From: Cryptomeria japonica
Lineage: Eukaryota > Streptophyta > Pinopsida > Cupressales > Cupressaceae
Direction: 5' to 3'
Length of the DNA: 64,000 nucleotides
Assembly (NCBI RefSeq): GCF_030272615.1
Contig: NC_081406.1
Span: 244,087,218 to 244,151,217, forward strand
Both the position numbers and the translations under genes were made by a program. Below, one piece after another: positions 11,169-23,235 of this stretch. The notes under the pieces were generated by a model. The model made no database searches. It worked only from the letters and a program-made list of their open reading frames with translations, and was not told the origin of the DNA. Position 1 is the stretch's first letter. Every line of letters starts with the position of its first letter.

Positions 11169-12408
11169 TAAGGATGTATGGTTTTTAGATAGTGGCTATA
11201 GTATCCACATGACTGGTAATAGAGAACTATTTTCTAATTTGGATGATTCTGTGAAATCTGAAATAAAATTGGGAAATGATACTGTAGTATCTGTAATGGG
11301 GAAAGGTGTAATAAATGTGTTGACTAAAAATGGAGAAAAAAGGTTTATTCCTGATGTTTATTATGTGTCTGGATTAAAACACAATCTAATGAGTGTTGGT
11401 CAATTAATTGAAAAAGGATATAGAGTTCTCTTTAAGAATGATGTTTGTACAATCTTGGATAGAAATCCTAGTGATAGGTTGATTGCCAAGGTCCAAATGA
11501 CCAAGAACAGGATGTTTCCCCTTCAGATGTATGGAATAGAGGAAGCTAATTTCAAGGCAGAAATTTTAGACCAGACATGGCTCTAGCATTTGAGGTATGG
11601 ACACCTTAATTTTGATGGATTGAGTTTATTGCAGAAGAAGAATATGGCAAAAGGTTTGCCACCTATCATGCAACCTACTAATTCTTGTGAAAGTTGTATA
11701 ATGGAAAAACAACATAGAGAGAGATATCCTGTAGGAAGTTCAAATAGAGCAAGAGTGCCTTTGGAGCTAGTCCACACTGATATATGTGGCCCAATGCAAA
11801 CCCCCTCTTTAGGAGGAAGTCTATATTTTCTGACATTTATTAATGATTTCAGTAGGAAAACTTGGATATATTTTTTGAAGGAGAAGTCTGATGCTTTCTA
11901 TAAATTTAAGGAGTTCAAATCAATGGTGGAAAAACAAAGTGGACTCTTCATCAAGGTACTCAGATCTGATAGAGGTGGTGAATATAGTTCTAATGAATTT
12001 TTGAATTTTTGCAGAGATCAAGGGATCAAGAAACAATTCACAACAAGGTACACACCACAACAGAATGGTGTAGCAGAGAGGAAGAACAAAACCATAATGG
12101 AGATGGCAAGGAGTATGCTAAAAGCTAAAAATTTATCTAATGGTTTTTGGGCTGAAGCAATAGCATGTACTGTATACATTTTGAATAGAAGTCCCACGAA
12201 GAGTGTTAAAGACACAATCCCTCAAGAAGCATGGAGTGGTAAGAAACATTCTGTATCTCATCTTAGAATCTTTAGATGTATTGCATATGTTTTAGTTCCA
12301 GCTGAAATAAGGAGAAAATTGGATGATAAGAGTGAAAACTATATTTTTATTGGTTATAGTGAGCAATCAAAAGCTTACAGATTAATAACCCAATTTCAAA
12401 GAAGATGA
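11149..12408 (+). pseudogene. copia protease and integrase region
   Basis: The protease active site reads VWFLDSGYSIHMTG, with the usual Cys after DSG replaced by Tyr. The integrase zinc-binding HHCC is seen around HLRYGHLNFDGL and CESCIMEKQ. The DDE triad is readable as the D of ELVHTDICGPM, the D of VLRSDRGGEYSSNEF and the E of QQNGVAERKNKT. A TAG at 11584-11586 sits where the family has Trp. One missing base near 12381 ends the frame before the linker. Confidence 0.93.
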
Positions 12409-14274
12409 TTACAAACAGAGATGTCATATTTAAGGAGGAAGAAGCATGGAATGAAAATATTGATAGGTCAGTCACAATTGGAGCACCAATACCAAATAAT
12501 GAAGAAGAACATGTTGATCACCCAAATCAAGGAGGACCAAGCACTCCACCAAGAAATTTTGTGCAAGGTCAATCATCAACACATGCAGAGCATCCCACTC
12601 CAAAAGAAGGTAATGAGACAACTCCTACACTTGCTAAATCACAAGGTAAGAAAATGAGAGGCTTGAAAGAGATATATGAACAAGGTAAAGAATGCTTGGA
12701 TTTTAGTTCAAATTTTGCTTTATTCTCTTATGATCCTGTGTTTTGAAGAAGCAGTTAAGGAGGAACATGGGATCAAGTCCATGGATGAAGAAATTGATTC
12801 TATTGAAAGAAATCATACATGGGAGCTCATGGATCTACCAGAATGTAAAGATTGCATTGGTGTCAAATGGGTTTATAAAACCAAATTTAATGCAGAAGGT
12901 GAAATTGATAAACATAAGGCTAGATTAGTAGCAAAAGGTTATGCACAATAACATGGAATTGATTATACTAAAACATTTACACCAGTTGCTAGGCTTGATA
13001 CAATTAGATTGGTTTTAGCAATAGCTGCTCAAAATAATTGGAAAGTTTTTCAAATGGATGTTAAATCTGCATTTTTGAATGGTTTTCTAGAAGAAGAAGT
13101 GTATGTGAAACAACCACTAGGTTATGAAGTTCATGGACATGAAGACAAGGTCTATAGATTGAAGAAGGCGCTCTATGGTCTCAAACAAGCACCTAGAGCA
13201 TGGTATAGCAGGATTGATTCATACATGATTAGCAATGGTTTCAGCAGAAGTAGTAATGAGCCCACTCTATACACAAGAATTAACAAAGAAGGTAAGATTT
13301 TGATTGTGTGCTTATATGTAGATGATTTGATTTTCACTGGAAATTTGTTAGTAGACACTTTTAAATCAGCAATGATGAAGGAATTTGAAATGATAGATTT
13401 GGGGTTGATGAGATATTTCTTAGGTATTGAAGTTGTTCAATCAGATAAAGGAATTTTTATCTATCAATCTAAGTATGCCAAGGATGTATTGAAGAAGTTT
13501 AATATGTTGAATTCTAAATCAGCACCAACCCCAGTTGCAACAGGAACAAAATTAAGCAGAGAGGACAAGGGGTCAAATGTTGATCCAACTTTGTGTAAGA
13601 GGCTTGTTGGAAGTCTCATGTATCTCACAGCTACAAGGCCAGATATCATGTATGGTGTTATTTTAATCTCAAGATTCATGGAGTCACCAAAAGACTCACA
13701 TTGGCAAGTTGGAAAGAGGATATTGAGATATGTTGCAGGAACCAACGGATATGGAATTTTATATTCCACCACTAATGAGTTTGATTTGATTGGTTATACT
13801 GGCAATGATTTTGCAGGTGATATTGATGATAGGAAGAGTACTTCCGGATATATCTTTCATTCTGGTACATGTGCAATCTCATGGGCATCAAAGAAGCAGC
13901 CTATAGTCACCCTTTCATCAGCTGAAGCTGAATATGTAGTAGCAACATCAACGACGTGTCAAGTAATCTGGATGAGGAGAATATTGAAGGATCTATTGCA
14001 AGCACAAGAGGATCCTACACCAGTGTTTTGTGACAACAAATCAATGATTGCATTATCAAAGAACCATGTTTTTCACCAGAGGAGCAAACACATTGATACG
14101 AGATATCACTTCATCAAAGAATTGGTCAACAATGGAGAAATCTATCTTGAATTCTGCAGATCTGAAGATCAGTTAGCTGATATTTTTACTAAAGCACTAC
14201 CTAGAGAAAGCTTTGAATATCTACGAGAAAATTTCAGAATGAGTGAAGCTAAAATTGTTAGTAGAAGAAATTAA
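12405..14274 (+). pseudogene. copia reverse transcriptase and RNase H region
   Basis: The frame restarts in the integrase-RT linker, shifts near 12740, and is interrupted by a TAA at 12949-12951. RT blocks follow: HKARLVAKGYAQ, FTPVARLDTIRLVLA, FQMDVKSAFLNGFLEEEVY, YGLKQAPRAWY, and the catalytic CLYVDDLIFTGN. RNase H follows with DDRKSTSGYIF, SSAEAEYVV, CDNKSMIALSKN and KHIDTRYHFIKE, ending in DIFTKALPRESFEYLR before the terminal TAA at 14272-14274. The last 421 codons are fully open. Confidence 0.95.
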
Positions 14275-14281
14275 GGAGGAA
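14272..14281 (+). other. Polypurine tract
   Basis: taaggaggaa immediately precedes the 3' LTR, at the usual place for plus-strand priming. Confidence 0.85.
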
Positions 14282-14761
14282 TGTTGGAAGGAATAATTTC
14301 TCTTGATCTCTAAGATCGTTCTCCTCCATGCAAGCAATCAAATCCTCCATGCAAAAGTTTAGATCCTCATGCAAACAATCAAATATTTATGATGCTTTAG
14401 TCAGTTCCTGGGAACATAAAGTTCCACCATTAAACTTCACACCGTCACCATGAGTATGCAATTTCTCATGCCTCCTCCATACTCGGCATGCAATAGTTTG
14501 TTTTTCGTGCATATAATAAAGCAAGTGGTCAATCCACACATGCATAGTTTAGTAGATAGTTAGCTTTAGTTAGCACCGATCCACCGTAAAAACTAGTATG
14601 TTAAACAGTTGGTTTTACATGTCATATCTCCTAGTCAGTGGTGTGAAGACTCCTATTAATAAAGACTATGTAATCTGTTTCATGCATCAATCAAAAAAAT
14701 TAGTATTTCATTTCTGTTGTAGCAGAATATTTTTGTGTTTTATTTCTTTCCTCTGTTTTCA
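14282..14761 (+). repeat. 3' LTR of the copia element
   Basis: The 480-bp LTR starts TGTTGGAAGG and ends TTTTCA. Relative to the 5' LTR it carries a 10-base insertion (cacatgcata) and about 21 substitutions, most of them C to T or G to A in this copy. Confidence 0.95.
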
Positions 14762-15177
14762 ACAAACAACATGTAGTAGTGATTGTAAGTTTGTGTACAA
14801 AGTGAAACTAAACCCGATTAGCAATTTATTAACATCATTTCCTTCGTACACAAACATTTAGCATGCATCATTTTGACACAATGAGCTGATGTATACAGAG
14901 GATATCAAGTCCACATGGTCTTAATGTAACCATTTACAGGCTTTATTTTTATTAAGCCGATAGGCTTTTAGTGGGGGCATTTATGCTTGGAAAATTGTCA
15001 GCCTTCCGGCAGCCCATCGGAAAAATTAGTTGCTGGTCAACGACAAACATTTCCGTTGGCAAGGTTTGGTTTTCATTTAACATTGTATTATTTTTTGGCA
15101 AGATATATGTAGTACGTCTTCTACGTATTTATCAGCGAAGTTAATTCATTTATATTGAACATTGTTTTATTTACAGG

Positions 15178-15510
15178 GGGGACATTAATACCTTTGTTTC
15201 TGTCGGAGCTATTCGCAGACGTGATACTGAAGAGAAAAGAAAACTTCAGGATGCTCTTCACGAGCGAGTAGAGAATTGGCAATTAGGGAAACCCCTCAAT
15301 TTCAAGTGCAATGACTTTGTTGTTGGCAATGGCACCAGCAGTGAGTCCATTTACCATGCTAAGTTCACAAATGAAAACTTTCAGAATAGGCACACTGGCT
15401 CATTTTTGAAAAAAAACTTCTCAACTTATATCGTGGTGGAGAATTATGGGCAATTGGTTAGAAATAGAATCAATATTGTGTACACTCATTTGGGTTGTGT
15501 CATGTCTTGA
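15178..15510 (+). pseudogene. Exon-like open stretch, unassigned
   Basis: After a good acceptor (tttacag at 15170-15176) the plus strand stays open for 110 codons, beginning [20 protein letters not shown] and including [20 protein letters not shown], and ends in TGA at 15508-15510. The composition is protein-like and unlike the nearby AT-rich DNA. I do not recognise it. It lies 200 bases upstream of the ABIL-like exon but matches no part of ABIL that I know. Confidence 0.35.
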
Positions 15511-15712
15511 AATAAGGAAAAAAATCAAGTTTATCTACCCTTGCCATGTCTCTCAGTACAATTACTAGGGCAAAGTTGGTCGTGAACTAATGCTCCTAGT
15601 AAGGATGTGTTGTAGTGCTCTAGAGGTTTCATGGCCTTATCTGTTCTATTTTTTCAACTTGGTTTTCATCTGTCTTCTCAATTATGTTTGTGTTGTGTAA
15701 TTTAACATGTAG

Positions 15713-15795
15713 GAGCTGAAGGATATAAGGCCACAATTGTACGATACAGTTGATTATTATGAGAAAGCTTGTTTATTCGACCAACAGAAAATAAA
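15713..15795 (+). pseudogene. ABIL-like (SCAR/WAVE complex) exon fragment
   Basis: An 83-base exon lies between a consensus acceptor (tgtag) and donor (gtaaga). It encodes ELKDIRPQLYDTVDYYEKAC plus LFDQQKIK, which matches the conserved N-terminal segment of plant Abl-interactor-like proteins (ELKNLRPQLYSAAEYCEKSY type). In plants ABIL proteins are subunits of the SCAR/WAVE complex that activates Arp2/3. The next conserved exon (MVLDNLKDY type) is not found downstream, so this is an isolated fragment. Confidence 0.65.
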
Positions 15796-16007
15796 GTAAG
15801 ATTTCGTATGACACTCTTGTTTTCTCTAAAAAGAAATTGCAAATTCTACCCATTTAGATTTACTGTTCAATTTTGAGGATGGGTGGTTGACCCTTTGGTT
15901 TCTGCTAAATTTTGGATAAGCTTTGATGAAACGTTACACCCTTTATTTCCTTATTTCATACTGTTAGCTCAATATTTATTAAATTTTTGCTTCAAATGTT
16001 CTAAGGT

Positions 16008-16153
16008 GATACCCTTCAAGGTTACAAAACCTTTTTACTTAGAAACCGACATCAAGATTATGATGCCTTTCGGTGTTGAAATACCCTTTAAGCTTACAAA
16101 ACCTTTTTTCTTAGAAACTACCATCAAGCAAATAATGGCTTTCAGTGCTGAAA
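16008..16153 (+). repeat. Imperfect tandem duplication, about 72 bp
   Basis: Two adjacent copies are centred on tacccttcaaggttacaaaa and taccctttaagcttacaaaa, each followed by cctttttacttagaaac and a matching tail. They make an apparent duplicated peptide in an otherwise featureless 105-codon open frame (15883-16200). Confidence 0.7.
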
Positions 16154-16335
16154 TTTCCTCCCAGTGTATGTATTATTTAGCATGTCGAGCAAGAAAATAG
16201 AAAAGTTATGCTACTTTCTTCTAACTCTGTGGCCCAAAAGCTGTAGTCAATTGGATTGTGGCCAAGAAATGTACTGAACCTATGTAATTTAGAATATAAG
16301 AAATAGAAGAATCGGGAAAGGAACACATATACCAC

Positions 16336-16457
16336 CATTTCATATAGATGAATCGCCTCTGCTAATTTTCCCTCTTTCAGAAATTCATTACCCTCTTTAC
16401 ATTGAATATCAGCTCCTTCAATTCATTCCTCTACTGTCATATCACTCTATGCCTTAC
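16336..16457 (-). pseudogene. FKBP42 (TWISTED DWARF 1)-like TPR fragment
   Basis: The minus strand reads KA-stop-SDMTVEE-stop-IEGADIQCKEGNEFLKEG and then KLAEAIHLYEM before a GT donor-like site. The SDMTVEERI entry into the first TPR helix is typical of plant FKBP42 immunophilins. In the family this TPR region binds HSP90 and the protein sits at membranes with ABC transporters. Two stops and the absence of neighbouring exons mark a relic. Confidence 0.6.
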
Positions 16458-18021
16458 CCTAAAAAAATTATAATAAATGAAAATCAAATTCTATTTTAAG
16501 AATTGTGATGTCACTACATGCCAAAACAATTCGTTCTATAGTCGTATATTGTGACAATTACTAGAATGAGTATCCAGTCTGAGTTGCAATTGTTGAAGGG
16601 GAAGATGCCACCAGGAATTTGACCTAGGTCTTTTCAAGCAAGCACTCAATCTCAACACTAGAATAGAGTATGCCTGTCATATTACCGTAATAGATAAAGA
16701 ATGATATAAAATAAAATTAGCATTGACATATAACTGCATTCTTCACCCTTTTGTGTTTCTAATACTTGTCATTCCAATATAAATTGGATAACAACACAAT
16801 ATATGGCATGTAATATTTGATTTTCTCTTACTCTTATATCTTTAGTGCCTATATAACTTGACCAATTATTGTGACGAGATAAATTAGGAGTTACCTCCTT
16901 TGCTTCCTGAAAACAAATAAGTTCAACCTCATATATTAGATCAACCTTAGGAGGAAATTTGGAAAATAAAAGTTGCCTTTTTCCCTATAATGCAATTGCC
17001 ATCCCACATGAAGCAATGCATATGTTCACCAAATTTCTTGCTTGCTACACCAATTGCCAAGCCACTTAAGATTTTTTTCTTTGCAAAGAATAGTAAAAGT
17101 TTTGTGAAACTTAAACGATGTTCATATATGGATACATTATGAATAAGAATATGATTACATTCTAGACCATATAAGACTTCACCTACCTTGTCACAAAATT
17201 CATTTCTTTTTAACATATAATATCAATAACAACTACCCGAACCATTCCAGGCACAATTTCTGACAATAAATACTCCCTATAGATGTTTATCATTTTAAGG
17301 GTAGAATATTTCACATAGAGATAGAATACACCGTTCTTTTAAAAAAATAATTTAATGTCAAACTTATATTTTTTTATTAATAATTTGAGGGTTCTAATGG
17401 ACCCCACCCATAATTTGGACACCTGTAATAGCCTCTGATGATCAATTGCGGACCAAAAAAAGTCATGTACCAACAAGAGCAGGGCCTAACTACCTAATAA
17501 CTGACCCCACAAATGATATAAACTACCATTATACCAAACTCCAACATCCTCGAGCTGGAATGCATACAAATGTGTTTATATTGAGGAAATAGGGGCCTCA
17601 CAATATTTCACACAACACCCAATATCCTCCCTTACTCCTTTGCCATCAAAACTAGTAGCAACCTTTATACTAGACTCTTCAAAAGGGTGTTTTATTCCAA
17701 ATCAAGTCATAATTTGAAATAACATGAAAAATTAACAAATTAACAATTTCCAACACTCATTACAAAGAATTACGAGCAGTCCAAGTACATACAATGTCAG
17801 ATCTCAACAAAAGAAAGTCCGTTCTTCTTTTTTAGAATAAACTAGTTGAATCACCCTACGAAGGGTTATAAATTCCTCCTTTTACCTCCATAAATACTCT
17901 TTTTTTAGTTCATCAAAATATGCTCCGGAAGAGAATCAAATAGATGGAACTACAAATACTGATTTAAGTTCCCATAATCTTGTAATTTTTTTTAATATGG
18001 TCTCATCGCCATGCATTTAAG
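16458..18021. other. Intergenic DNA, no gene supported
   Basis: A minus-strand open frame of 89 codons at 16947-17216 has no recognisable motif. The rest is AT-rich with stops in every frame. Confidence 0.4.
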
Positions 18022-18162
18022 ATGGTCTTCAGCTTCCCCACTGACAGGTTGGGATCTTCTAAAGAGTTCTTGCAAGTAAAGAGTGTATCGAGGGGAATGC
18101 TCTCAGATAGTAGTATTTGGTACCAACTTTCCCAAGATATCACGAACATTATGTTATACCAG
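18022..18162 (+). pseudogene. Exon-like open stretch, unassigned
   Basis: A 141-base open stretch (MVFSFPTDRLGSSKEFLQVK, then SVSRGMLSDSSIWYQLSQDI) lies between AG at 18020-18021 and a strong donor CAG-gtatgt at 18163. It is in phase throughout but I cannot assign it. Confidence 0.3.
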
Positions 18163-18799
18163 GTATGTTGGAATTTTAATTTGTAATTAATAAGTGGAAC
18201 TCTCAACTGTAAAAAAAATATTGAAAAAACCTCTCTAATGACTCTTTTAAGGAAATTATGTGCATTTTCTTCAGCTTATTTATGTCATGTGAATATGCAA
18301 GATTATATAACACTTTGTGTGCTAGCTTCAAGAGGTGGTTTGTAGACTGCAATAGCTCTTTCCAACATCCATTATTCATGTCCTTGACATCTTGTGACTT
18401 AGTTTGGACTATTTGTCAGTTTATATATTGAATACCTAATAAGTTAATGATAGTTATCTTTTTACATTTGATTTTTAAGATGAAAGAAAAGATCACTAAC
18501 TGAACATAATCCTTAGATATTAAATAGTTTTAATGGATATTTGTGTCTTTGCTTCTCTACCAAAATAAGTCTCTCCCTCCTAGTGGACATCAATACCAAA
18601 TTTCTTGTTTTTTATTATCACTGCAGATAATTGGCTATCTAGTAGTTAGGCACAAGACTCATGTAGAGACAATGAAATTCTATAAGGATATATTGCATCG
18701 GAAACCCACCTGAGTGGAAGAGAGTTGTGGGTTTTGAGTTAAGAGGAGCCAATCAATTCTCACACAATTCTTCTATTCTTTATGCTTTGACCAATGTCA

Positions 18800-19045
18800 C
18801 TATCCTATTCTAGAACTCCCATTTTGCATAGGCAGAAAGTACACCGAGAAAGGTTGTGCAGTCTAGATCTACACCTGCCAATTGTATTTGCTTAAAAGTT
18901 TCTAAACCCTTTTCAACAAATCCAATTTGTGTCTATCCTACAATCATTGCATTCCACGAGTCAACATTTCTTTGAGGTATTTTATCAAACAGTTCAGTAA
19001 CTTTTCCATGCTTTCACATTTTGCATACATGTGTAATAGGGGTAG
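18800..19045 (-). pseudogene. Pentatricopeptide repeat (PPR) protein fragment
   Basis: The minus strand reads LPLLHMYAKCESMEK, then after a one-base loss TELFDKIPQRNVDSWNAMIV, a stop, then TQIGFVEKGLETFKQIQLAG and VDLDCTTFLGVLSAYAK. These are the standard plant PLS-class PPR signatures (MYAKCG, FDKMPxRNVxSWNAMI, TFxxVLxA). PPR proteins bind organelle RNA. Only about two repeats remain, with a frameshift and two stops. Confidence 0.9.
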
Positions 19046-19794
19046 TTGCGAGCATTTTCTTATATCTATTTAATACAAATTTGGTTACTTAATCTTCACC
19101 TTTTAGGATGTCAATGGTAACATAATGCATGCTTTGTATGTTTTTTTGATTAACACATGTCCTCTACAAAATACACTTGTTTATTGAAATTATATTAGGC
19201 ATGTGAGTTGTATTGTAGCAGACCACATACACATCAATCAAGCTTAAAACCTCATTCTGAAATCGTGTAGTTGCTCCACGTGTCTCTTTATTTATACAAA
19301 TTTGAAGGATAGTATAGTATGAAAATTGGGAGTAGAATCTTATTTTTATAAAAGGGGTGTTGTAGATGAGAAGAGATTTTCATGGTAATTTAGAATATCG
19401 TCTAATGATTGTACATCAGTTTCATAAAATCAACACATACACTTGATTTAGAAGACCGTTTACACACATATTCAAATATCTCTGTGTGCATCTCCAATCA
19501 ATGTTCTTTATGACCAACATAGCTAAACTCTTAGGTTGGGAGAAAATGTTTGCAAACTTAGATGCCCAAACATTTGTAACGCTTAGTGGACATAAGTGAT
19601 ACTACTAGATTCAGATGATTATCAGGATGAAGCCAACTACATGTACATAATATGCCATAGAAAAATGAAGAAAACCATTTCTTGCACTCTTAGTAATTGT
19701 CACCAAACAAATGAAGCATAATAATAAGATATGAAATTTTGAATTGTTATTAAAGTCATAGATAAATACACAAAATTGTATTGTTTGAAAGTTG

Positions 19795-19902
19795 TTAAAC
19801 TTTGTGATCTTATAAATGACCTAGGGCAGTTTCTTTCAATTTTTAAGTATGCCAGAAAACATATAGCCTGCAATGTTTTACCAAGTCCCATAAGCATCCC
19901 AA
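19795..19902 (-). pseudogene. SNF2-type helicase fragment (ALC1/CHR10-like)
   Basis: The minus strand carries the helicase motif I region: ILG, a one-base loss, then MGLGKTLQAICFLAYLKIER with NCPRSF after it. GLGKT is the ATP-binding loop of SNF2 chromatin remodellers, and the following ISFLSYLK-type stretch with a short spacer to a Pro-Gly-Pro-Phe-like site resembles the plant ALC1/CHR10 group. The acidic DE before MGLGKT is lost and no later helicase motifs are found nearby. Confidence 0.75.
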
Positions 19903-20184
19903 TATAGGATTAAATTGTAAGTCATTTAGAAACATATATTTAAACTGCCCATAACTAAATAATCATAAATTTTCACCTCTTGTTTGATTCACACCCAAAT
20001 ACCAAAATAGCTAAGAAGTTCCTTATTTGACACAACAAATCTTAGATAGGAAAATAATTTTTATTTTTATGCTCCTAGATGATTATTGATTTATCATTAA
20101 TAAGCGGAGCTTTTAGAGACTGATAAAAGATACACAACCATAACAATCCAAGATGGTACATGGAAAGATTATTTGTCTCTGCTA

Positions 20185-20515
20185 TTACAACTTGCTAGAA
20201 ATTGTGATATTTGGCAATCTAGATTTTGGGTTTGAGTCCTTTGGAACAATGATAGTCAACAGTCCATTTTCAACTTGGGCCTTTAAATTATCCATCTTCA
20301 CATTGTCAGTTAAGTTGAATTGCCTAGAGAAACTTCCTTTTCACCATTCCATGCAGTGCCAAATGCCCTCTGGTTTATCTTCCTCTTTCACCTTTTCTCT
20401 ATTAATATGGATAATGTGATCATCTTCCACCTGAACCTTTATATCATCTTTGTTCGTCCCTTCCAATTGACAAAGCATATTGGGAGTATTGGTCTCTCTT
20501 CTCTTGTTGCAAATT
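20185..20515 (-). pseudogene. Small heat-shock protein (HSP20, class I type) pseudogene
   Basis: The minus strand begins in an RRETNTP segment that corresponds to the WRET start of the alpha-crystallin domain. It continues CQLEGTNKDDIKVQVEDDHI, REKVKEEDKPEGIWHCMEW, a TGA stop, KGSFSRQFNLTDNVKMDNLK and AQVENGLLTIIVPK, ending in a TAA at 20185-20187. All core landmarks of the domain are present, including the final ENGLLTIIVPK strand. The N-terminal arm is missing and one stop lies inside the domain. Functional relatives are cytosolic chaperones that hold unfolded proteins. Confidence 0.88.
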
Positions 20516-23138
20516 CAAGATAGAAGATTGATATATTGCTGCCACAATAAAGCATGAATCAAAAAGAAAAATGAAAATTGTCTACTACATCTCCAGGTTC
20601 AGTAGTTTTGTCTTGGAAGTACAAAGAAAAGTTATGTTTTAATCATCCATAATATAAGTTGCATTATCAGGAGAAAAGTATTGTGGTAATTGATATTCTT
20701 ATATTTTTGCATATAGACATAACAATAGCGAGTGGAAAAAAATAACTTGGTTCTTGACTGCATTAAATGACAGCGTTACGAAAGAAAAGAAAATGATAGT
20801 TCATATTACAATGCCACCTGGAGGAGGCATTCTCTCAGTATTCAACATCAAGTCATAAGATATCTGACAAATGATGATAAAACTCTTATATAGCCTCAAC
20901 TTCAAAATACTAGAGTACAGAAAATATGTGCTTTTGGTGTCCCGATTTTCTAAAGTAACATGCTACAATTTACCAAATATTATACAATAAGTGTGCAATC
21001 TTGATGCTTTCCGATTTCCAGAGGTTAATAATTTTCTTTTTAAATGAAGGGAATCACAAAATTTAGATATAAGGTATTGAGACCATATAATTGATTCCTA
21101 CAGAAATAACTTTCCTTATCTAAAGTTGGGAATGATAGATATAGAATTTCAAATTATTGTAATAGTCTTTTAATGTTTAACAGGTGACATAAAGCAATTT
21201 TTTGGGTGAAGTTACTGGAAGCAAAAAATTCTTTGTCATTTTCATCATTGGGAATTTGTGCGCTGCAAGTATGCTCTTTCACTAGTTCTTGGGAGTATTT
21301 AAACTTTGATTGCAATTGATTAGACTATCAGTTTTTAATTGCATGGAAACAAGTCAGGGCCATATAAACTTGTAGGTCATGCCCATGGATTTTTCTTAAT
21401 AAAAATGGTGACACAAAATCAAGTTTCAAACACTCTCAATTAATTTAGAGAAACAATATTGAATGCAACACTATTATTCTAGAAGTCCTCTCTTTTACAT
21501 TTTACCAATGTGTTTATAATTCAAGTTTCATCATGTCTTTTCAATACTATTTTTCTATTTTTATATAGTCATTACGATATATAGGAACCATATGTGTACA
21601 ATTAGGTTTCTTAGAGTATCATCTATTTATATGTATCATGCTTGTTTTTAGAACATTCCAACCTAATGAACACAAAAAAAATGTTTTATACGGTGAGCCA
21701 CTTTAGTTTGTGCACAAAGGCTAAAAGTTCAAGTTTTTTAATGTTGTAAAGGTGTTTGAAATTGTTATTCATAAATAGAAGTATTGTATTTTAATGAATA
21801 GATAGCATTACATTAGATACCATTTTAGTAATGTGCCTTTTTTTAATAATAGTTAATTGGAATTGGCTGCTTAATCTGATCAACTCTTGACCATTTTTCC
21901 AAAGGAACTCTCTTTAGTTTTCTCCACTTCGCTTTGGGAGATAATTTCTGATGTAGATCAAGAGTCCCAAAGGTTCTGCTGAAGCATTTATCATCTAGCT
22001 TTGGAAGACTGCTCTCCCTTTTTTGGTCTTTCTTCCTTTATCCATAATTTGCACAATGCACAAGAATTGGACAAGTACATTGTAATAACCATTCACTTCA
22101 TGATTTAACCATCTGTAATGTTCATTCAAATCATAACAAAAATGTGTGAAATCCATTATGGAAACTTAAATCGTTACTGCAACCATGGAATTTAAATAGA
22201 ATGTAAAATAAAACAAACTAAATAGAAGAGGAAATTAGAGAGAGATGCAAAGAAAGATTATGACCCTTCATTGACTTTTAGGAAGATATTTATAAATTGC
22301 ATGAAGCCAAGAATTTGAAAAGTTGAGTCAGACTACCAAGCACAAAACATCAGTCATTATAAATTGCAAAGGAGTATTTACAATAAGACCCCTACAAACT
22401 TTGTATCCTTCTTGACATCAAATCGAGGAGGCAAATGATGTTAAGAACTGCTACCTTCTGTTTCTTCCTCCAAACTTCACTATCCACTTTCAATTTATTT
22501 TTCCCTTTCATCAAGTGATGTTTCCACCTTTTCGTCGGGAAAATTATCGACTTTGTCTTTTGGCATATTGAGATTTTTCTCAATGTTTAGATATATACCC
22601 TAAAATGATTGATAGGATGAATTTTGAGCAATATGTCTTATTTAGCTCCTCTAAAAACTTATTTGTATATCAAAAAAGATATATAACGAACTTAACTTAG
22701 ACTGTTATGTGTTGTTTAAGGATACTGTTTTATATTTTTTTTATCAGGATTTTGTTGGGGAAGGGTCTTGTGTAATTCAAATATAGGTGATTTCTTACAT
22801 TCAATCTTATTGTGGCTGAAAAAAAAAGGAAAAGAAAAGTAAAACAAAAAGGGAGTATAGTTCGAACGTCAATAAAAATTACTAATTATAAGTATTATCC
22901 AAGTAGGATTGATTCTGGAACTATATAGAATAAGAAGGGTATGCCAAAAAGTCATCTTAAACAAAGAGTCTTTGTGTCACATATTTCAATCTAATTAAGG
23001 TTCCCATCTAAGGTTTATTCAACTCTATTTTTTTATTCTTGTAGAGGATTGCTAGTTGATTCTTTATTTTTGAAGCGTCTAATTCTAGAAATTTTACTTT
23101 GTTCTGATTTTTAATCTATTTTTTATTTACATATGCAG
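20516..23138. other. Intergenic DNA with weak coding-like patches
   Basis: Minus-strand patches near 21890-22010 (CFSRTFGTLDLHQKLSPKAK) and 22400-22600 (HHLPPRFDVKKDTKFVGVLL) look protein-like for 40-60 codons but cannot be assigned. No RNA gene or clear repeat is seen. Confidence 0.35.
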
Positions 23139-23235
23139 AATCGTTGATAAACATCTCAAATTGTTGGCTGCAAAATATTTTCATACAAAGTTTAGCAAGG
23201 TTGATGCAGATTTTAGTTTTGGCCAAGGAATATAG
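23139..23235 (+). pseudogene. TXNDC9/phosducin-like thioredoxin-fold exon fragment
   Basis: After an acceptor (tatgcag at 23132-23138) the plus strand encodes IVDKHLKLLAAKYFHTKFSK followed by VDADFSFGQGI and a TAG. The MDKHL-x-LAxxHxxTxFxKxxAE pattern is typical of the thioredoxin-domain protein 9 group, which helps fold tubulin and actin through the CCT chaperonin. The Pro and cis-loop parts are absent, so it is only one broken exon. Confidence 0.55.

Larger units (their letters stand above)
9617..14761 (+). mobile_element. Complete but decayed Ty1-copia retrotransposon
   Basis: A 5,145-bp element is bounded by LTRs at 9617-10087 and 14282-14761 and flanked by the 5-bp target duplication acaaa at 9612-9616 and 14762-14766. 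Inside are a tRNA-Met-type primer site, gag with a zinc knuckle, protease, integrase, reverse transcriptase and RNase H in the copia order, then a polypurine tract. The coding frame is broken by at least four stops and three frameshifts, so it cannot move on its own. The two LTRs differ at about 21 positions plus a 10-base and a 1-base indel, so the insertion is neither very recent nor ancient. Confidence 0.97.

Noticed and set aside
16947-17216. 89-codon minus open frame
   Set aside because: No motif, no splice partners, no conservation evidence.
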